DNA of 64,000 nt from RI-43 sp033764725 (GTDB lineage Bacteria > Pseudomonadota > Alphaproteobacteria > Caulobacterales > Aquidulcibacteraceae): the NCBI GenBank assembly GCA_033764725.1, contig JANRIR010000021.1, forward strand, positions 124,001 through 188,000, written 5' to 3'. Under the pieces are notes generated by a model that worked only from the letters and a program-made list of their open reading frames with translations, was not told the origin of the DNA and searched no databases. The position numbers were made by a program, and so were the translations under genes. This document shows positions 16,889 through 25,907 of this stretch, piece by piece. Position 1 is the stretch's first letter; each line of letters opens with the position of its first letter.

Positions 16889-18469
16889 ATGGCCGACACG
16901 GCATCGTTTTCGCTGAAGGCGCAACTGGCGCAGATCGTCGGGCCCGATTTTGTGCAGGACGACGAAAAACTGCGCGCGCTGATGAGTGAGGACATCTGGT
17001 CCCGCGGCGGGATGGCGTCACTCGTCGTGGCGCCGGGCGATCTCGATGAAGCGTCGCGCGCCGTCGCCGTCGCTGCGCGCAACGGCGCGGCGATCCTGCC
17101 GCGCGGCGGCGGCATGTCCTACACCGGCGGCTATGCGGCGAAGGAAGCCGGCGGCGTCGTGTTCGACATGCGCCGCATGAACAAAATATTGTCGATCGAC
17201 GAAACCAATATGACCGTCACCGTGCAGGCCGGCGCAACATGGGCGGCGCTGCACGAGGCCTTGAAGTCGCGCGGCCTGCGCACGCCGTTTTGGGGGCCAC
17301 TGTCAGGGATTTCCTCGACCATCGGCGGTGGACTGTCGCAAAACAACGCCTTCTTCGGCGCCGGCCAATACGGCACGACGGCGGAGAGCGTCGTGTCGAT
17401 CACCGTCGTCCTCGCCGACGGAACGGTGCTGCGGACGGGCGCCGCCGCGCGCGCGGGCGGCGCGCCGTTTTACCGGTTCGACGGGCCGGATGCGGCCGGG
17501 CTGTTCATGGGCGATTGCGGCGCCTTCGGGCTCAAGGCGGAGGCGACGTTTCGTTTGATCCGCGCGCCGGAGCACGAAGGCTGGGCGTCGTTCTCGTTCG
17601 CGCAACCCGAACCATGCGCGCGCGCGATGGCTGAGGTCGCGCGCGCAGGTCTTGCCTGCGAAGCGTTCGGCTTCGATCCTGCGCTGGCGCGGCTGCGGCT
17701 GAAGCGCGCCTCGCTGCTTGCCGATGCAGGCGCGCTGGCGAAAGTGGTGACGTCGCAAAAGTCCGTGCTCGCGGGCCTCAAGGAAGGCGCGAAGATGGCG
17801 CTCGCCGGGCGCAGCTTTCTCGACGAGGGCGATTATTCGCTGCACGTCGTCGCCGAAGGGCGCAGCAGGGCCGGCGTCGATCACGATCTCGCCGCGATCC
17901 GCGCGATCGTGAAAACGCATGGCGGCGAGGAGGTCGAAAACACAATCCCCAAAGTGATCCGCGCCAATCCGTTCACGCCGCTCAACAATGTTCTCGGCCC
18001 CGAAGGCGAACGCTGGGTCCCGATCCACGGGATCGTGCGCCTCGGCGATGCGGCAGCCTGCTGGAGCGCGCTCGACGCCGCATTCGCCGCACGACGCGCC
18101 GCGCTCGATGCGATCGGCGCGACCACCGGGTATCTCATCACCACGCTGTCGACGAACGCGTTCCTGATCGAGCCGGTGTTCTTCTGGCCGGAAGAACGCT
18201 TCGCGCTGCACGAGGCGACGGTTGAGCCGCATTATCTTGCGAAACTGCCGAAGCTTTCCGCAAACCCGGCGGCGACCGACATCATCGTTGCGACGCGTCA
18301 GGACATCCTCGACGTGTTTCAGCGCTTCGGCGCGGCGCATTTCCAGGTCGGCCGCACCTATCCTTTCGCGCAAACGCGCGCGCCGGAAGCGCTGGCGACG
18401 CTGCGCGCGCTGAAGCGCGCGGTCGATCCCGAAAACCGCATGAATCCTGGCGTTCTGGGCCTCTCATGA
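16889..18469 (+). CDS. FAD-binding oxidase/dehydrogenase (GlcD/PCMH type)
   Basis: 526 residues from ATG 16889 (an in-frame ATG at 16853 overlaps the previous gene). The PCMH-type FAD domain is marked by PRGGGMSYTGGY near residue 84 and the 'GPLSGISSTIGGGLSQNN' loop, followed by a C-terminal cap ending in PENRMNPGVLGL as in glycolate oxidase GlcD and D-lactate dehydrogenases. It should oxidise a 2-hydroxy acid or similar alcohol with electrons going to a quinone or c-type carrier. The next gene (aldehyde dehydrogenase) overlaps its stop by 4 bases, suggesting a consecutive alcohol-aldehyde-acid route or handling of the products of the local lyases. Confidence 0.92.
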   Translation: MADTASFSLKAQLAQIVGPDFVQDDEKLRALMSEDIWSRGGMASLVVAPGDLDEASRAVAVAARNGAAILPRGGGMSYTGGYAAKEAGGVVFDMRRMNKILSIDETNMTVTVQAGATWAALHEALKSRGLRTPFWGPLSGISSTIGGGLSQNNAFFGAGQYGTTAESVVSITVVLADGTVLRTGAAARAGGAPFYRFDGPDAAGLFMGDCGAFGLKAEATFRLIRAPEHEGWASFSFAQPEPCARAMAEVARAGLACEAFGFDPALARLRLKRASLLADAGALAKVVTSQKSVLAGLKEGAKMALAGRSFLDEGDYSLHVVAEGRSRAGVDHDLAAIRAIVKTHGGEEVENTIPKVIRANPFTPLNNVLGPEGERWVPIHGIVRLGDAAACWSALDAAFAARRAALDAIGATTGYLITTLSTNAFLIEPVFFWPEERFALHEATVEPHYLAKLPKLSANPAATDIIVATRQDILDVFQRFGAAHFQVGRTYPFAQTRAPEALATLRALKRAVDPENRMNPGVLGLS

Positions 18470-19893
18470 TCCGCCTGCGCGATCCACGCACCGGCGCCTG
18501 CGACGGCGAGGTCGCCCCGACCGCGCCCGGCGCCATCGCCGCGACGGCCGCGCGCCTGCGCGCCAACCAGGCCGCCTGGCGCGACGCCGGCGTCGACGCG
18601 CGCGCCCGCGCGCTCGCCCGCTTTCGCGATCAGATCGCCGCGCATGGCGATGCGATCGCTGCGGCGCTCGAGCGCGATACGGGCCGCCGCGCCATCGCGC
18701 GCCAGGAGGTCGCCGGCGTGATCGGCGCGCTCAATGGGTGGATCGCGCAGGCGCCAGGCCTCATCGCCAGCGCGTGGACGCCCGGTCGCGCGATGCCGCA
18801 CATCAAACACCGGCCGGATTTTTCACCGTTTCCGCTGGTTGGGGTCATCAGCCCGTGGAACTTCCCGCTGACGCTGTCGATGATCGATACGATCCCTGCG
18901 CTGCTCGCCGGTTGCGCGGCGATGCTGAAGCCTTCCGAAGTGACGCCGCGCTTTCTCGCCCCGCTGCGCGCCGCGATCGCTGAAACGCCAGCGGTCGGCG
19001 CCGTGTTCGAGGCGATCGTCGGCGACGGGAGCGCTGGCGCGGCGCTGATCGACTGCGTCGACGCCGTGTGCTTCACCGGTTCCGTCGCGACGGGCCGGAA
19101 GGTCGCCGCGCACTGCGCGCAGCGCATGATCCCGGCGTTTCTCGAGCTTGGCGGCAAGGATCCGCTGATCATTCTCGACGACGCAGATCTCGACGATGCA
19201 GTTACTGCAGCGCTGCGTGGATCGGTTCTGTCCACGGGGCAAGCCTGCCAATCGATCGAACGCATCTATGTCGCGCGACCGCTCTACGATGATTTCGTTG
19301 CCCGGCTCACCCAGGCTGCCGCCGCATGCCGCTTGAACTGGCCCGACATCGGCGCCGGAGAGATCGGGCCGATCATTTTTGACAAACAGGCCGCCATCCT
19401 TGAAAGCCAACTCGCCGACGCCGTCGCCAAAGGCGCGCGCATCCTCACCGGCGGCGCGGTGGAGCATCACGGCGGCGGCTTGTGGCTGCGGCCGACAGTC
19501 GTCGTCGATGTCGATCACACCATGACACTGATGACGGAGGAAACGTTCGGGCCCATCATGCCCGTCATGGCGTTCGACACGGTCGACCAGGCCGTCGCGC
19601 TGGCGAACGACAGCGTCTACGGCTTGTCGGCCGCAGTGTTCGCCGGAACGCTCGAGCGCGCCGAAAGCATCGCGCTGCAGGTGAACGCCGGCGCCGTCAG
19701 CCTCAATGATGCGGCGTTGACAGCGTTGTTTTACGAAGCCGAGAAACATGCCTTCGGGCTTTCTGGGCTCGGCGGATCGCGCATGGGCGCTGCGGGTTTT
19801 CACCGCTTCCTGCGCCGCAAAGCGCTGATCGCCAATACCGGAAAGCCGGCGCCGCTTTCAGCGTTCGCGGAGGACGCAGCCTCACGAGGGTGA
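18466..19893 (+). CDS. NAD(P)-dependent aldehyde dehydrogenase
   Basis: 475 residues of the ALDH superfamily. All key residues are visible: Asn132 in ISPWNFP, Lys155 in MLKPSE, Glu227 in LELGGKD and catalytic Cys261 in TGQACQS. The C-terminus 'GGSRMGAAGFHRFLRRKAL' resembles the coniferyl/aromatic- or vanillin-type ALDH branch, so an aromatic or bulky aldehyde is possible. It is coupled to the FAD oxidase by an ATGA overlap and controlled through operator E. Its 3' end overlaps the convergent amidase gene by 12 bases. Confidence 0.95.
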   Translation: MIRLRDPRTGACDGEVAPTAPGAIAATAARLRANQAAWRDAGVDARARALARFRDQIAAHGDAIAAALERDTGRRAIARQEVAGVIGALNGWIAQAPGLIASAWTPGRAMPHIKHRPDFSPFPLVGVISPWNFPLTLSMIDTIPALLAGCAAMLKPSEVTPRFLAPLRAAIAETPAVGAVFEAIVGDGSAGAALIDCVDAVCFTGSVATGRKVAAHCAQRMIPAFLELGGKDPLIILDDADLDDAVTAALRGSVLSTGQACQSIERIYVARPLYDDFVARLTQAAAACRLNWPDIGAGEIGPIIFDKQAAILESQLADAVAKGARILTGGAVEHHGGGLWLRPTVVVDVDHTMTLMTEETFGPIMPVMAFDTVDQAVALANDSVYGLSAAVFAGTLERAESIALQVNAGAVSLNDAALTALFYEAEKHAFGLSGLGGSRMGAAGFHRFLRRKALIANTGKPAPLSAFAEDAASRG

Positions 19894-21207
19894 GTCGAAC
19901 GCCTCCGCCAAGGCGAGGCAAAACGCGTCTTCGCCGAACGGCGCGACGATCTGCAATCCGCACGGCAGACCTTGCGCGTCGGCGCCCATCGGCACGCTGA
20001 TCGCCGGCAGGCCTGCGACATTGGCCAGCGCGGTGAGATCCGCCTGCGCCGCCGGCGCTGGCTGGTCATGCGGAAACGCGACGTGCGGCGTCGTCGGCAG
20101 GATCACTGCGTCGATTGCGTCGAAGGCGCGCCGCAGAGCTGCGCGCGTATGCGCAATGTCGAAATACGCCCGCGCCAGCTTCTCCGCGGGCATCGTCGCG
20201 CCATAGGCGAGCAGCGCGCGCAAGCCGGACGACAAACCGCCATCGTCGCGCACCGCGGCAAGTGCGACTGCGCCCTCCGCCTCCGTCACCAGCAAAGCCG
20301 CACGCCGCACTGCCGCAAACGATACGTCCCAATCGACTGCGACCAGCTCCGCGCCCAACGCAGCGAAACGGGTCTTTGCGCGGTCGAACGCGGCGGCAAT
20401 ATCGGGCTCGACGGCGACGTCAAGCGCCGGCGCGCCGATGCGCACGCCGTGAAGATCGAGCTCGCCCTCGTCGATATCGAACGCCAGCGAGAACGGATCG
20501 CGCGCATCGTACCCCTGAATCGCATCCAGCAGCAGGCGCGCGTCGGCGGGCGTCGCTGCGTGCACGCCGACATGGTCGAGCGACCAGGACAAGAGCTCAA
20601 CGCCAGCGCGCGACACGCGGCCGAAGCTGGGCTTCATGCCGACAATGCCGCAATATGCGCTCGGCAACCGCACCGAACCCATGGTGTCGGTTCCGATTGC
20701 GCCGGCGCAGAAGCCCGCCGCCGTCGCCGCCGCCGATCCGCCCGACGATCCGCCCGGCGTGTAGCCGTCGCGCAGCGGATGCATGCAGGCGCCGTAGAGC
20801 GGGCTGGTCGTCGTCGCGCCAAAAGCGGCCTCATGCATATTCGCGACGCCGATCACCACCACGCCGGCCGCACGCAGCCGCGCCACGCATGCCGCATCGG
20901 ACTGCGCCATGCGCTGCGCAAACGGCGCCATTGCGGCCGTCCACGGCGCGCCTTCGACCGCGACATTCGCCTTCACAGCGATCGGCGCCCCATCGATCAG
21001 CGACAGGGGCTTGCGATCCCGCCATCGCTGCGTCGATGCGCGCGCCGCCGCCTCCGCCTCGGCCCAAAGCGGATGCACGATCGCATTGAGCGCTGCGTTC
21101 CGCGCCTCCGCGCGCGCGCGGCAGGCCTCAAGCGCCGATAGCGGCGTCGATGCGCCCTGCGCAAAGGCCTTGCGCAGAGCGGCGATGGACTGAGGCTCCG
21201 CACTCAT
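19882..21207 (-). CDS. amidase-signature family hydrolase
   Basis: 441 residues. The amidase signature is complete: Lys79 in PIAVKANV, the Gly/Ser stretch GGSSGGSAAATAAG (152-165) and the nucleophile Ser178 in GTDTMGSVRLPSAYCG. Enzymes of this family hydrolyse primary or aryl amides and half-amides (including AtzE, glutamyl and malonamate amidases). It is the third gene of the MmgE-PaaK-amidase operon, its start overlapping the ligase stop by 4 bases. In a cyclic-imide or amide pathway it could cleave a half-amide before CoA activation by the upstream ligase. Confidence 0.95.
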   Translation of the reverse strand: MSAEPQSIAALRKAFAQGASTPLSALEACRARAEARNAALNAIVHPLWAEAEAAARASTQRWRDRKPLSLIDGAPIAVKANVAVEGAPWTAAMAPFAQRMAQSDAACVARLRAAGVVVIGVANMHEAAFGATTTSPLYGACMHPLRDGYTPGGSSGGSAAATAAGFCAGAIGTDTMGSVRLPSAYCGIVGMKPSFGRVSRAGVELLSWSLDHVGVHAATPADARLLLDAIQGYDARDPFSLAFDIDEGELDLHGVRIGAPALDVAVEPDIAAAFDRAKTRFAALGAELVAVDWDVSFAAVRRAALLVTEAEGAVALAAVRDDGGLSSGLRALLAYGATMPAEKLARAYFDIAHTRAALRRAFDAIDAVILPTTPHVAFPHDQPAPAAQADLTALANVAGLPAISVPMGADAQGLPCGLQIVAPFGEDAFCLALAEAFDSPS

Positions 21208-22607
21208 GGCTTGCGCTCGTCGAGCAGGCGGATCGGCTTCTGACGCGTGTCGATCTGCGTCAGCGTCGCGGTGGCGCCGATCGGCGCGAGCTCGACGCCG
21301 ACCTCGATGCCTAGCTTGCGCTTCAGTATGTCCTGAAACGCGGCGGCGATTTCGGCATGCAGCGCGTGCGCCTCCGCGACGACGATCAGCGCATCCCTGT
21401 TTTGCGCGTCGCGCACGGCGCGACAGATGAACTCGCCGGCGAACGCCGCGTGCTCGGCCAGCATTGGCCCCACGGCCTGCGGAAACACATTGATGCCGCG
21501 CACCTTCACCATGTTGTCCGAGCGGCCAAGAAAGCCTTCCATGCGGCGCAAATTCAGTCCCAACGCGGAGCGACCTGTCTTGATCTGCGTGACGTCATGC
21601 GTGTTGAATCGAATGATGGGGTAGACGTCATCCTTGAACAGGCACGTCACGATCAAATCACCGGCGCGGCCGTCCTCCAGCGCGGCGCCGGTTTCGATAT
21701 CGCAGACTTCGACGATGTGGGCGTCCTCGAAGATGTACAGTCCGTCCTGATCAGGACCCTCGCCGGCGATCACCCCGGTGTCGCCGACGCCGTACCAATC
21801 ATAGCAGGCGGCGCCGCCCCACAAGGCCGAGACCGCCGCCTTGTCCTCGCGGCCGAACTGCCCGGAGATCATGCGGATGCGGATATCCTCGCCGATGCGC
21901 AGGCCGCTCTCCTCCGCCACGGCGGCGAGCTTCTTCACATAATCGGCGAAGCCGAGGATCGCGGTCGCGCCGAACTCCTTCATCAGCGCAACTTGTTGCG
22001 CGCTGCGCGTCTCCACGCCCGTGCCAGCCGACATGAACATCGCGCCAGTCCAATGCGTGACGGCCTCGCGAATATAGTGGCCGCCATTGATCATGCCGTG
22101 CCCATAGACCGAGTGCGCCACATCAGCCGGCCCGAGACCCTGCAGGCGAAACAGGCGGCCGAGCAAAAGGTTCTGCACCTCGCGCGTCTTCGGGCCGAAA
22201 AACAGCGGCTGCGGCTTGCCCGTGGTGCCGCTCGTGGTGTGGAAGATGACTGGCGGCCTTTCGTGCGGCGGATAGGTTTCAAGGCCGGCGAAATCGCCGA
22301 ATGGCGGCGCGTGTTCGATGGATGCGATGATGTCGGATTTCTCGAACGTCGGCAGACGCGGCAGATCGTCGAGCGATCGAATGTCGCCGGGCTCGATCCC
22401 TGCCTTCCCCCAAAGCCTGCGGTAAAATCCCATGCGCCAAGCGCGCGCGAGCACCGCCTGGAACCGCGCTTCCTGCTGTGCGCGCAATGCGTCGCGCGAC
22501 ACGCCGGCGGCGAAGCGCAAGAACGCATCGCCAATCGGATATTCGGCGCGCAGGGCGTCCGGCTTGGCGACGTCGAAATATGTCACGCCTTCATCGGTTC
22601 GCGTCAC
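21204..22607 (-). CDS. PaaK-like AMP-forming CoA ligase
   Basis: 467 residues of the ANL superfamily, phenylacetate-CoA ligase branch. The phosphate-binding loop TTSGTTGKPQPLFFG is near residue 124, the adenine/Glu region reads YGVGDTGVIAGEG, and the hinge region is GRSDNMVKVRGINVFPQAV, all as in PaaK. It should activate a carboxylic acid (aromatic or branched) to its CoA thioester at the cost of ATP. Coupled to MmgE/PrpD upstream and the amidase downstream. It could feed the acyl-CoA dehydrogenase/MaoC/CitE operon that starts at 30531. Substrate not readable. Confidence 0.93.
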   Translation of the reverse strand: MTRTDEGVTYFDVAKPDALRAEYPIGDAFLRFAAGVSRDALRAQQEARFQAVLARAWRMGFYRRLWGKAGIEPGDIRSLDDLPRLPTFEKSDIIASIEHAPPFGDFAGLETYPPHERPPVIFHTTSGTTGKPQPLFFGPKTREVQNLLLGRLFRLQGLGPADVAHSVYGHGMINGGHYIREAVTHWTGAMFMSAGTGVETRSAQQVALMKEFGATAILGFADYVKKLAAVAEESGLRIGEDIRIRMISGQFGREDKAAVSALWGGAACYDWYGVGDTGVIAGEGPDQDGLYIFEDAHIVEVCDIETGAALEDGRAGDLIVTCLFKDDVYPIIRFNTHDVTQIKTGRSALGLNLRRMEGFLGRSDNMVKVRGINVFPQAVGPMLAEHAAFAGEFICRAVRDAQNRDALIVVAEAHALHAEIAAAFQDILKRKLGIEVGVELAPIGATATLTQIDTRQKPIRLLDERKP

Positions 22608-23980
22608 AGCGCCTCCCCTGCCGCTGCACGGCTCAATTGGCTGACATCGCTCAGGCCCAGGATATCCGCCGTCAAATGCTCCAGTGCAAGCGCGACGTCC
22701 TCACGCGGCGCGCCAAAGCCGAACGCGACGCAATCGCGCAGTTTTTGAGCCTGTTGCGCCGACGAGAGGGGGCGCGCGGGCGTCCCCAATAGCGCGTCGA
22801 TGCGCAGGCTCCGCTGCGCGCCGTCGGCGCGTTCGACCGTCAAGCTTTGCGGCGTGAATGCGGCGGCGTCTGCGTTGTCCTCAACGGCGACGGTCACGCG
22901 CTTCGCCAGCGCATGCGTCTCCGGATCGTTGAGAAACGCGGGCGTGAAATGCGACAGCGATACGGCGCCGAAGCGAAGCGCCGCAGCCGCGCAATAGGGC
23001 AAGCAAAGCCGCGCATAATTCACCTCGAGCGGTGCGACGATCGGTCGGCCGACAAGGTGATGAATGAGCGGCGTCACCGCGAAACGTAGCGACTGGATGG
23101 CCTCCGGCCGCACACCCTCGGCATGCAGCGCCAGCGCCATTTCGATGCCGCCATGCGCGGCGCGGCCTGTGGGGTGCGGCTTCCAGCTCACCGCGCGCAG
23201 CCGCGCGCCCGGCCGCAGCGACGGCCAGACGCGCTCCAGATCGAAACCCGTTTCGAAAAGCGTCAAATACCCGAACGGGCCGTCGAGCGCGCCCTTCGGG
23301 CCGGGCAGCCCGGCCTGCGCCAGATCGACGGCTTGAAACGCGCTTTGCGCGGCGTGCGCGACCTGAACCGCCAAAGCAGGCGTGCCCTCGACATGAGCCT
23401 GCATCGTGCCCGACGCAAAGGCGAGCGCGTAGCCGAACGCATCGACCGTTTGCGCCTGCGACAAGGATCGCGCACGACACAATGCCGCGACCGCGCCGAA
23501 CAAGCCGCACGTCGCCGGCCGGAAGAATTTGATCTGCGTGGTGGCGGCGATCCCGAGCGAGCCCGCTACGTCCACGCCAGCCACGCACGCCGCAGCGAAG
23601 GCTTCGCCAGAGAGGCCGTGCGCGTCGGCTTCCGCAAACAGAACAGGCGCAACAACAGTCATCGGGTGCAGAACGGCCGCTTCGAGGACGCAGTCGAATT
23701 CCTGGCAATGCGCCTGAAAGGCGTTGATGAACGCCGCCTGCGCCGCACTTATTGCGCCGCCGCCGCTCCACAGGCGCGCGCGGCCGGGCGCAGCCCATCC
23801 CAATGCGGCGCGGCGCGCGCTTTGCGCATAAGGCGCAGCCGCCCCGCCAACCCCCACCGCAAGCGTGTCGCGCGTAAAATTGCTCAAAGCCGAAAGCGTT
23901 TCCGCATCAAGTGTGCGCGCATCCACGCCCAGCGCATGCGCAGCGAAGCGCTCGGACGCCGTTTGCGCGGCCGCGCTCAT
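22604..23980 (-). CDS. MmgE/PrpD-family dehydratase/decarboxylase-like protein
   Basis: 458 residues with the MmgE/PrpD fold pattern: an N-terminal helical half with AFINAFQAHCQEFDC and HPMTVVAPVLF, and 'VSWKPHPTGRAAHGGIEMA' in the small domain. The family includes 2-methylcitrate dehydratase PrpD and cis-aconitate decarboxylase (IRG1), i.e. enzymes acting on branched tricarboxylates or their analogues. There are no prpC genes nearby, so a different substrate with a vicinal hydroxy/carboxyl arrangement is likely. It begins only 17 bases from the divergently oriented second GntR gene and leads an operon with a CoA ligase and amidase. Confidence 0.9.
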   Translation of the reverse strand: MSAAAQTASERFAAHALGVDARTLDAETLSALSNFTRDTLAVGVGGAAAPYAQSARRAALGWAAPGRARLWSGGGAISAAQAAFINAFQAHCQEFDCVLEAAVLHPMTVVAPVLFAEADAHGLSGEAFAAACVAGVDVAGSLGIAATTQIKFFRPATCGLFGAVAALCRARSLSQAQTVDAFGYALAFASGTMQAHVEGTPALAVQVAHAAQSAFQAVDLAQAGLPGPKGALDGPFGYLTLFETGFDLERVWPSLRPGARLRAVSWKPHPTGRAAHGGIEMALALHAEGVRPEAIQSLRFAVTPLIHHLVGRPIVAPLEVNYARLCLPYCAAAALRFGAVSLSHFTPAFLNDPETHALAKRVTVAVEDNADAAAFTPQSLTVERADGAQRSLRIDALLGTPARPLSSAQQAQKLRDCVAFGFGAPREDVALALEHLTADILGLSDVSQLSRAAAGEAL

Positions 23981-23997
23981 GGGCTAATACCTTGGCG

Positions 23998-24741
23998 ATG
24001 AGCCAGAGCATCCTCGCCGGCGCCGCAGCGCCGCTCTATCAGCGCCTTGCGCAGGATCTGCGCAGCGCCATCGTCTCGGGCGAGTACGGCCCAGGCGCGC
24101 AGCTGCCGACGGAGCTTGACCTGTGCGCGACGCGCGGCGTCTCGCGGCACACGGCGCGGGAGGCGCTGCGCATCCTGCGCGAGGAAGGCCTTATCGAGAG
24201 ACGGCGCGGCGCAGGCACCATCGTCGCGGCCGCGGCGCGCGATCGCGCCTTCGTGCAAAGCCTCGGATCGGTCGACGACATCCTGCAATATGCACGCGAC
24301 ACAAGGTTGGCGATCGACACGATGGGTCTCGCGCCGGCGCATGCGCGCGGACGCCGCGATCTTGGCTTCTCCGCCAGCGAGGACGTCGTGCGCATCGTCG
24401 GCGCGCGCCGCAACGTCGCCACAGACGACGTCGTCGCCTTGACGACCATTTTCGTGCGCAAGGATTTGTGCCCGACGCAGGCGGATATCGGTGCGCGACC
24501 GGGCGCCATCAATACGCTGATCGCGGAGCGATCGGGCCTTTTCGCGGCCAGCATCGACCAGGAGATCACGGCGGTCTCGCTGTCCGCCGCCGATGCGCGC
24601 GCGCTCGATTGCCAGCCCGGCGACGCCGCGCTGAAAACCATCCGCCGCTATCGCGACGCCGCCGGCGCGATCTATCAGGGCAGCATCAGCCTTCATCCGA
24701 GCGATCGTTTCGCATACAAGATCACACTCAAGCGCACCTAG
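23998..24741 (+). CDS. GntR-family transcriptional regulator with UTRA domain, second
   Basis: 247 residues from ATG 23998. Winged helix at about 12-75 (LYQRLAQDLRSAIVSGEYGP, then GVSRHTAREALRILREEGL, RRRGAGTIV) and a UTRA-type effector domain to the C-terminus. It is divergent from the MmgE operon with only 17 bases between the start codons, so the two promoters must overlap or reach into the coding sequence; control of that operon is the obvious role. No GRTATAYC or TTGTCCGGACAA element is present there, which argues it recognises a different site. Its 3' end overlaps the convergent CaiB gene by 4 bases. Confidence 0.93.
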   Translation: MSQSILAGAAAPLYQRLAQDLRSAIVSGEYGPGAQLPTELDLCATRGVSRHTAREALRILREEGLIERRRGAGTIVAAAARDRAFVQSLGSVDDILQYARDTRLAIDTMGLAPAHARGRRDLGFSASEDVVRIVGARRNVATDDVVALTTIFVRKDLCPTQADIGARPGAINTLIAERSGLFAASIDQEITAVSLSAADARALDCQPGDAALKTIRRYRDAAGAIYQGSISLHPSDRFAYKITLKRT

Positions 24742-25907
24742 AGCGCTCCCGCCTGTTTCAAGCGCGCGATATGCGACGGATCAAGCCCGGCGTCGCGCGC
24801 GATCGATTCAGAATCGGCGCCATAGGCGGGCGTCGACAAGTTTGGTTGCGGCGGCTCATGGCGAAAGCGGATTGGCGGGCCGATATGCGTGTTGCCCGCA
24901 TCGTCGCGCAGCGCCATGCCGCGTTCTTGCGCATAGGGATCGTCGAACGCCTCCTTGAGGCTGCGCACCGGCGACCAGCAAACATCGACATCGGCCAGAA
25001 ACGTCTCCCATTCCGCCAGCGTACGCGCAGCGAACGCCTCGCGGAAGAAGGCCTTCAAGGGATCCTGCGCCGGGCCGGGCTCGATCTTCGCATAGTCGAG
25101 CAGATCCGGACGGCCCAGGGCTTCGAGAATGTTGCGCGCGAAGTGCACTTCCGAGCCGCCGAGAACGAGGAATTTGCCGTCTTTCGTTTCATAGACGCGG
25201 TTCATCGCGGCGCCGCCGAAAGAGCGCATGGTTTTCGGCTCGGGATGCTTGTTGTCCGCAAACACCGGACCGGTGACGTTCGGCGTCCACGCCAGAAGCG
25301 CATCATACATCGACATGTCGATGAAATCGCCGCGCCCGGTCTTCTCGCGGCGATAGAGCGCCATCATGATCGCTGAAAACGCCATCAACGAAGCCGCCAT
25401 GTCGGAGGCAGGAATGCACGGATTGGTGGGCTTGTCGTCCTCCAGGCCGCGATTGAGATCGAGCACGCCCGACATCGCCTCGATGGTCAGCGCATGGCCC
25501 GGCTTCAGCGCATAGGCGCCCTCCTGTCCGAACGCCGAGATCGAACAATAGACGATGCGCGGATTGATCGCCGCGATGGCGTCATAATCGATGCCGAGCC
25601 GCTTCACGACGCCGGGCCGGAACGCCTCGACGATGACGTCGGCCTCCGCCGCAAGCTGCAGAAAAAGCGCGTGCGCTTCGGGATCCTTGAGATTGATCTT
25701 CAGGCTCCGCTTGCCGCGCGCGATGTTGCGAAACCATACCGACACGCCGTCCGCCGTGCGATAACCGATCGCGCGCGTCGGCTCGCCCACGCCGTTCGCC
25801 GGCTCGACCATGATCACGTCCGCGCCGTGATCGGCCATCATCATCGTCATGTGCGGCCCCGGCAGAAACGCCGAAAGATCGAGCACTTTAAGGCCTTCGA
25901 GCTTCAT
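24738..25907 (-). CDS. CaiB/BaiF (class III) CoA-transferase 1
   Basis: 389 residues. Class III CoA-transferase pattern: LKVLDLSAFLPGP at the N-terminus, FRPGVVKRLG, and the catalytic Asp169 in IPASDMAASL. These enzymes move CoA from a donor thioester (often succinyl-CoA) to a carboxylic acid. It is last in an operon with a second CaiB, acyl-CoA dehydrogenase, SnoaL-like, TrmO-like, MaoC and CitE-type lyase genes. Two different transferases in tandem may form a heteromer (as BbsEF in benzylsuccinate activation) or act on two acids. It overlaps its partner by 4 bases. Confidence 0.95.
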   Translation of the reverse strand: MKLEGLKVLDLSAFLPGPHMTMMMADHGADVIMVEPANGVGEPTRAIGYRTADGVSVWFRNIARGKRSLKINLKDPEAHALFLQLAAEADVIVEAFRPGVVKRLGIDYDAIAAINPRIVYCSISAFGQEGAYALKPGHALTIEAMSGVLDLNRGLEDDKPTNPCIPASDMAASLMAFSAIMMALYRREKTGRGDFIDMSMYDALLAWTPNVTGPVFADNKHPEPKTMRSFGGAAMNRVYETKDGKFLVLGGSEVHFARNILEALGRPDLLDYAKIEPGPAQDPLKAFFREAFAARTLAEWETFLADVDVCWSPVRSLKEAFDDPYAQERGMALRDDAGNTHIGPPIRFRHEPPQPNLSTPAYGADSESIARDAGLDPSHIARLKQAGAL

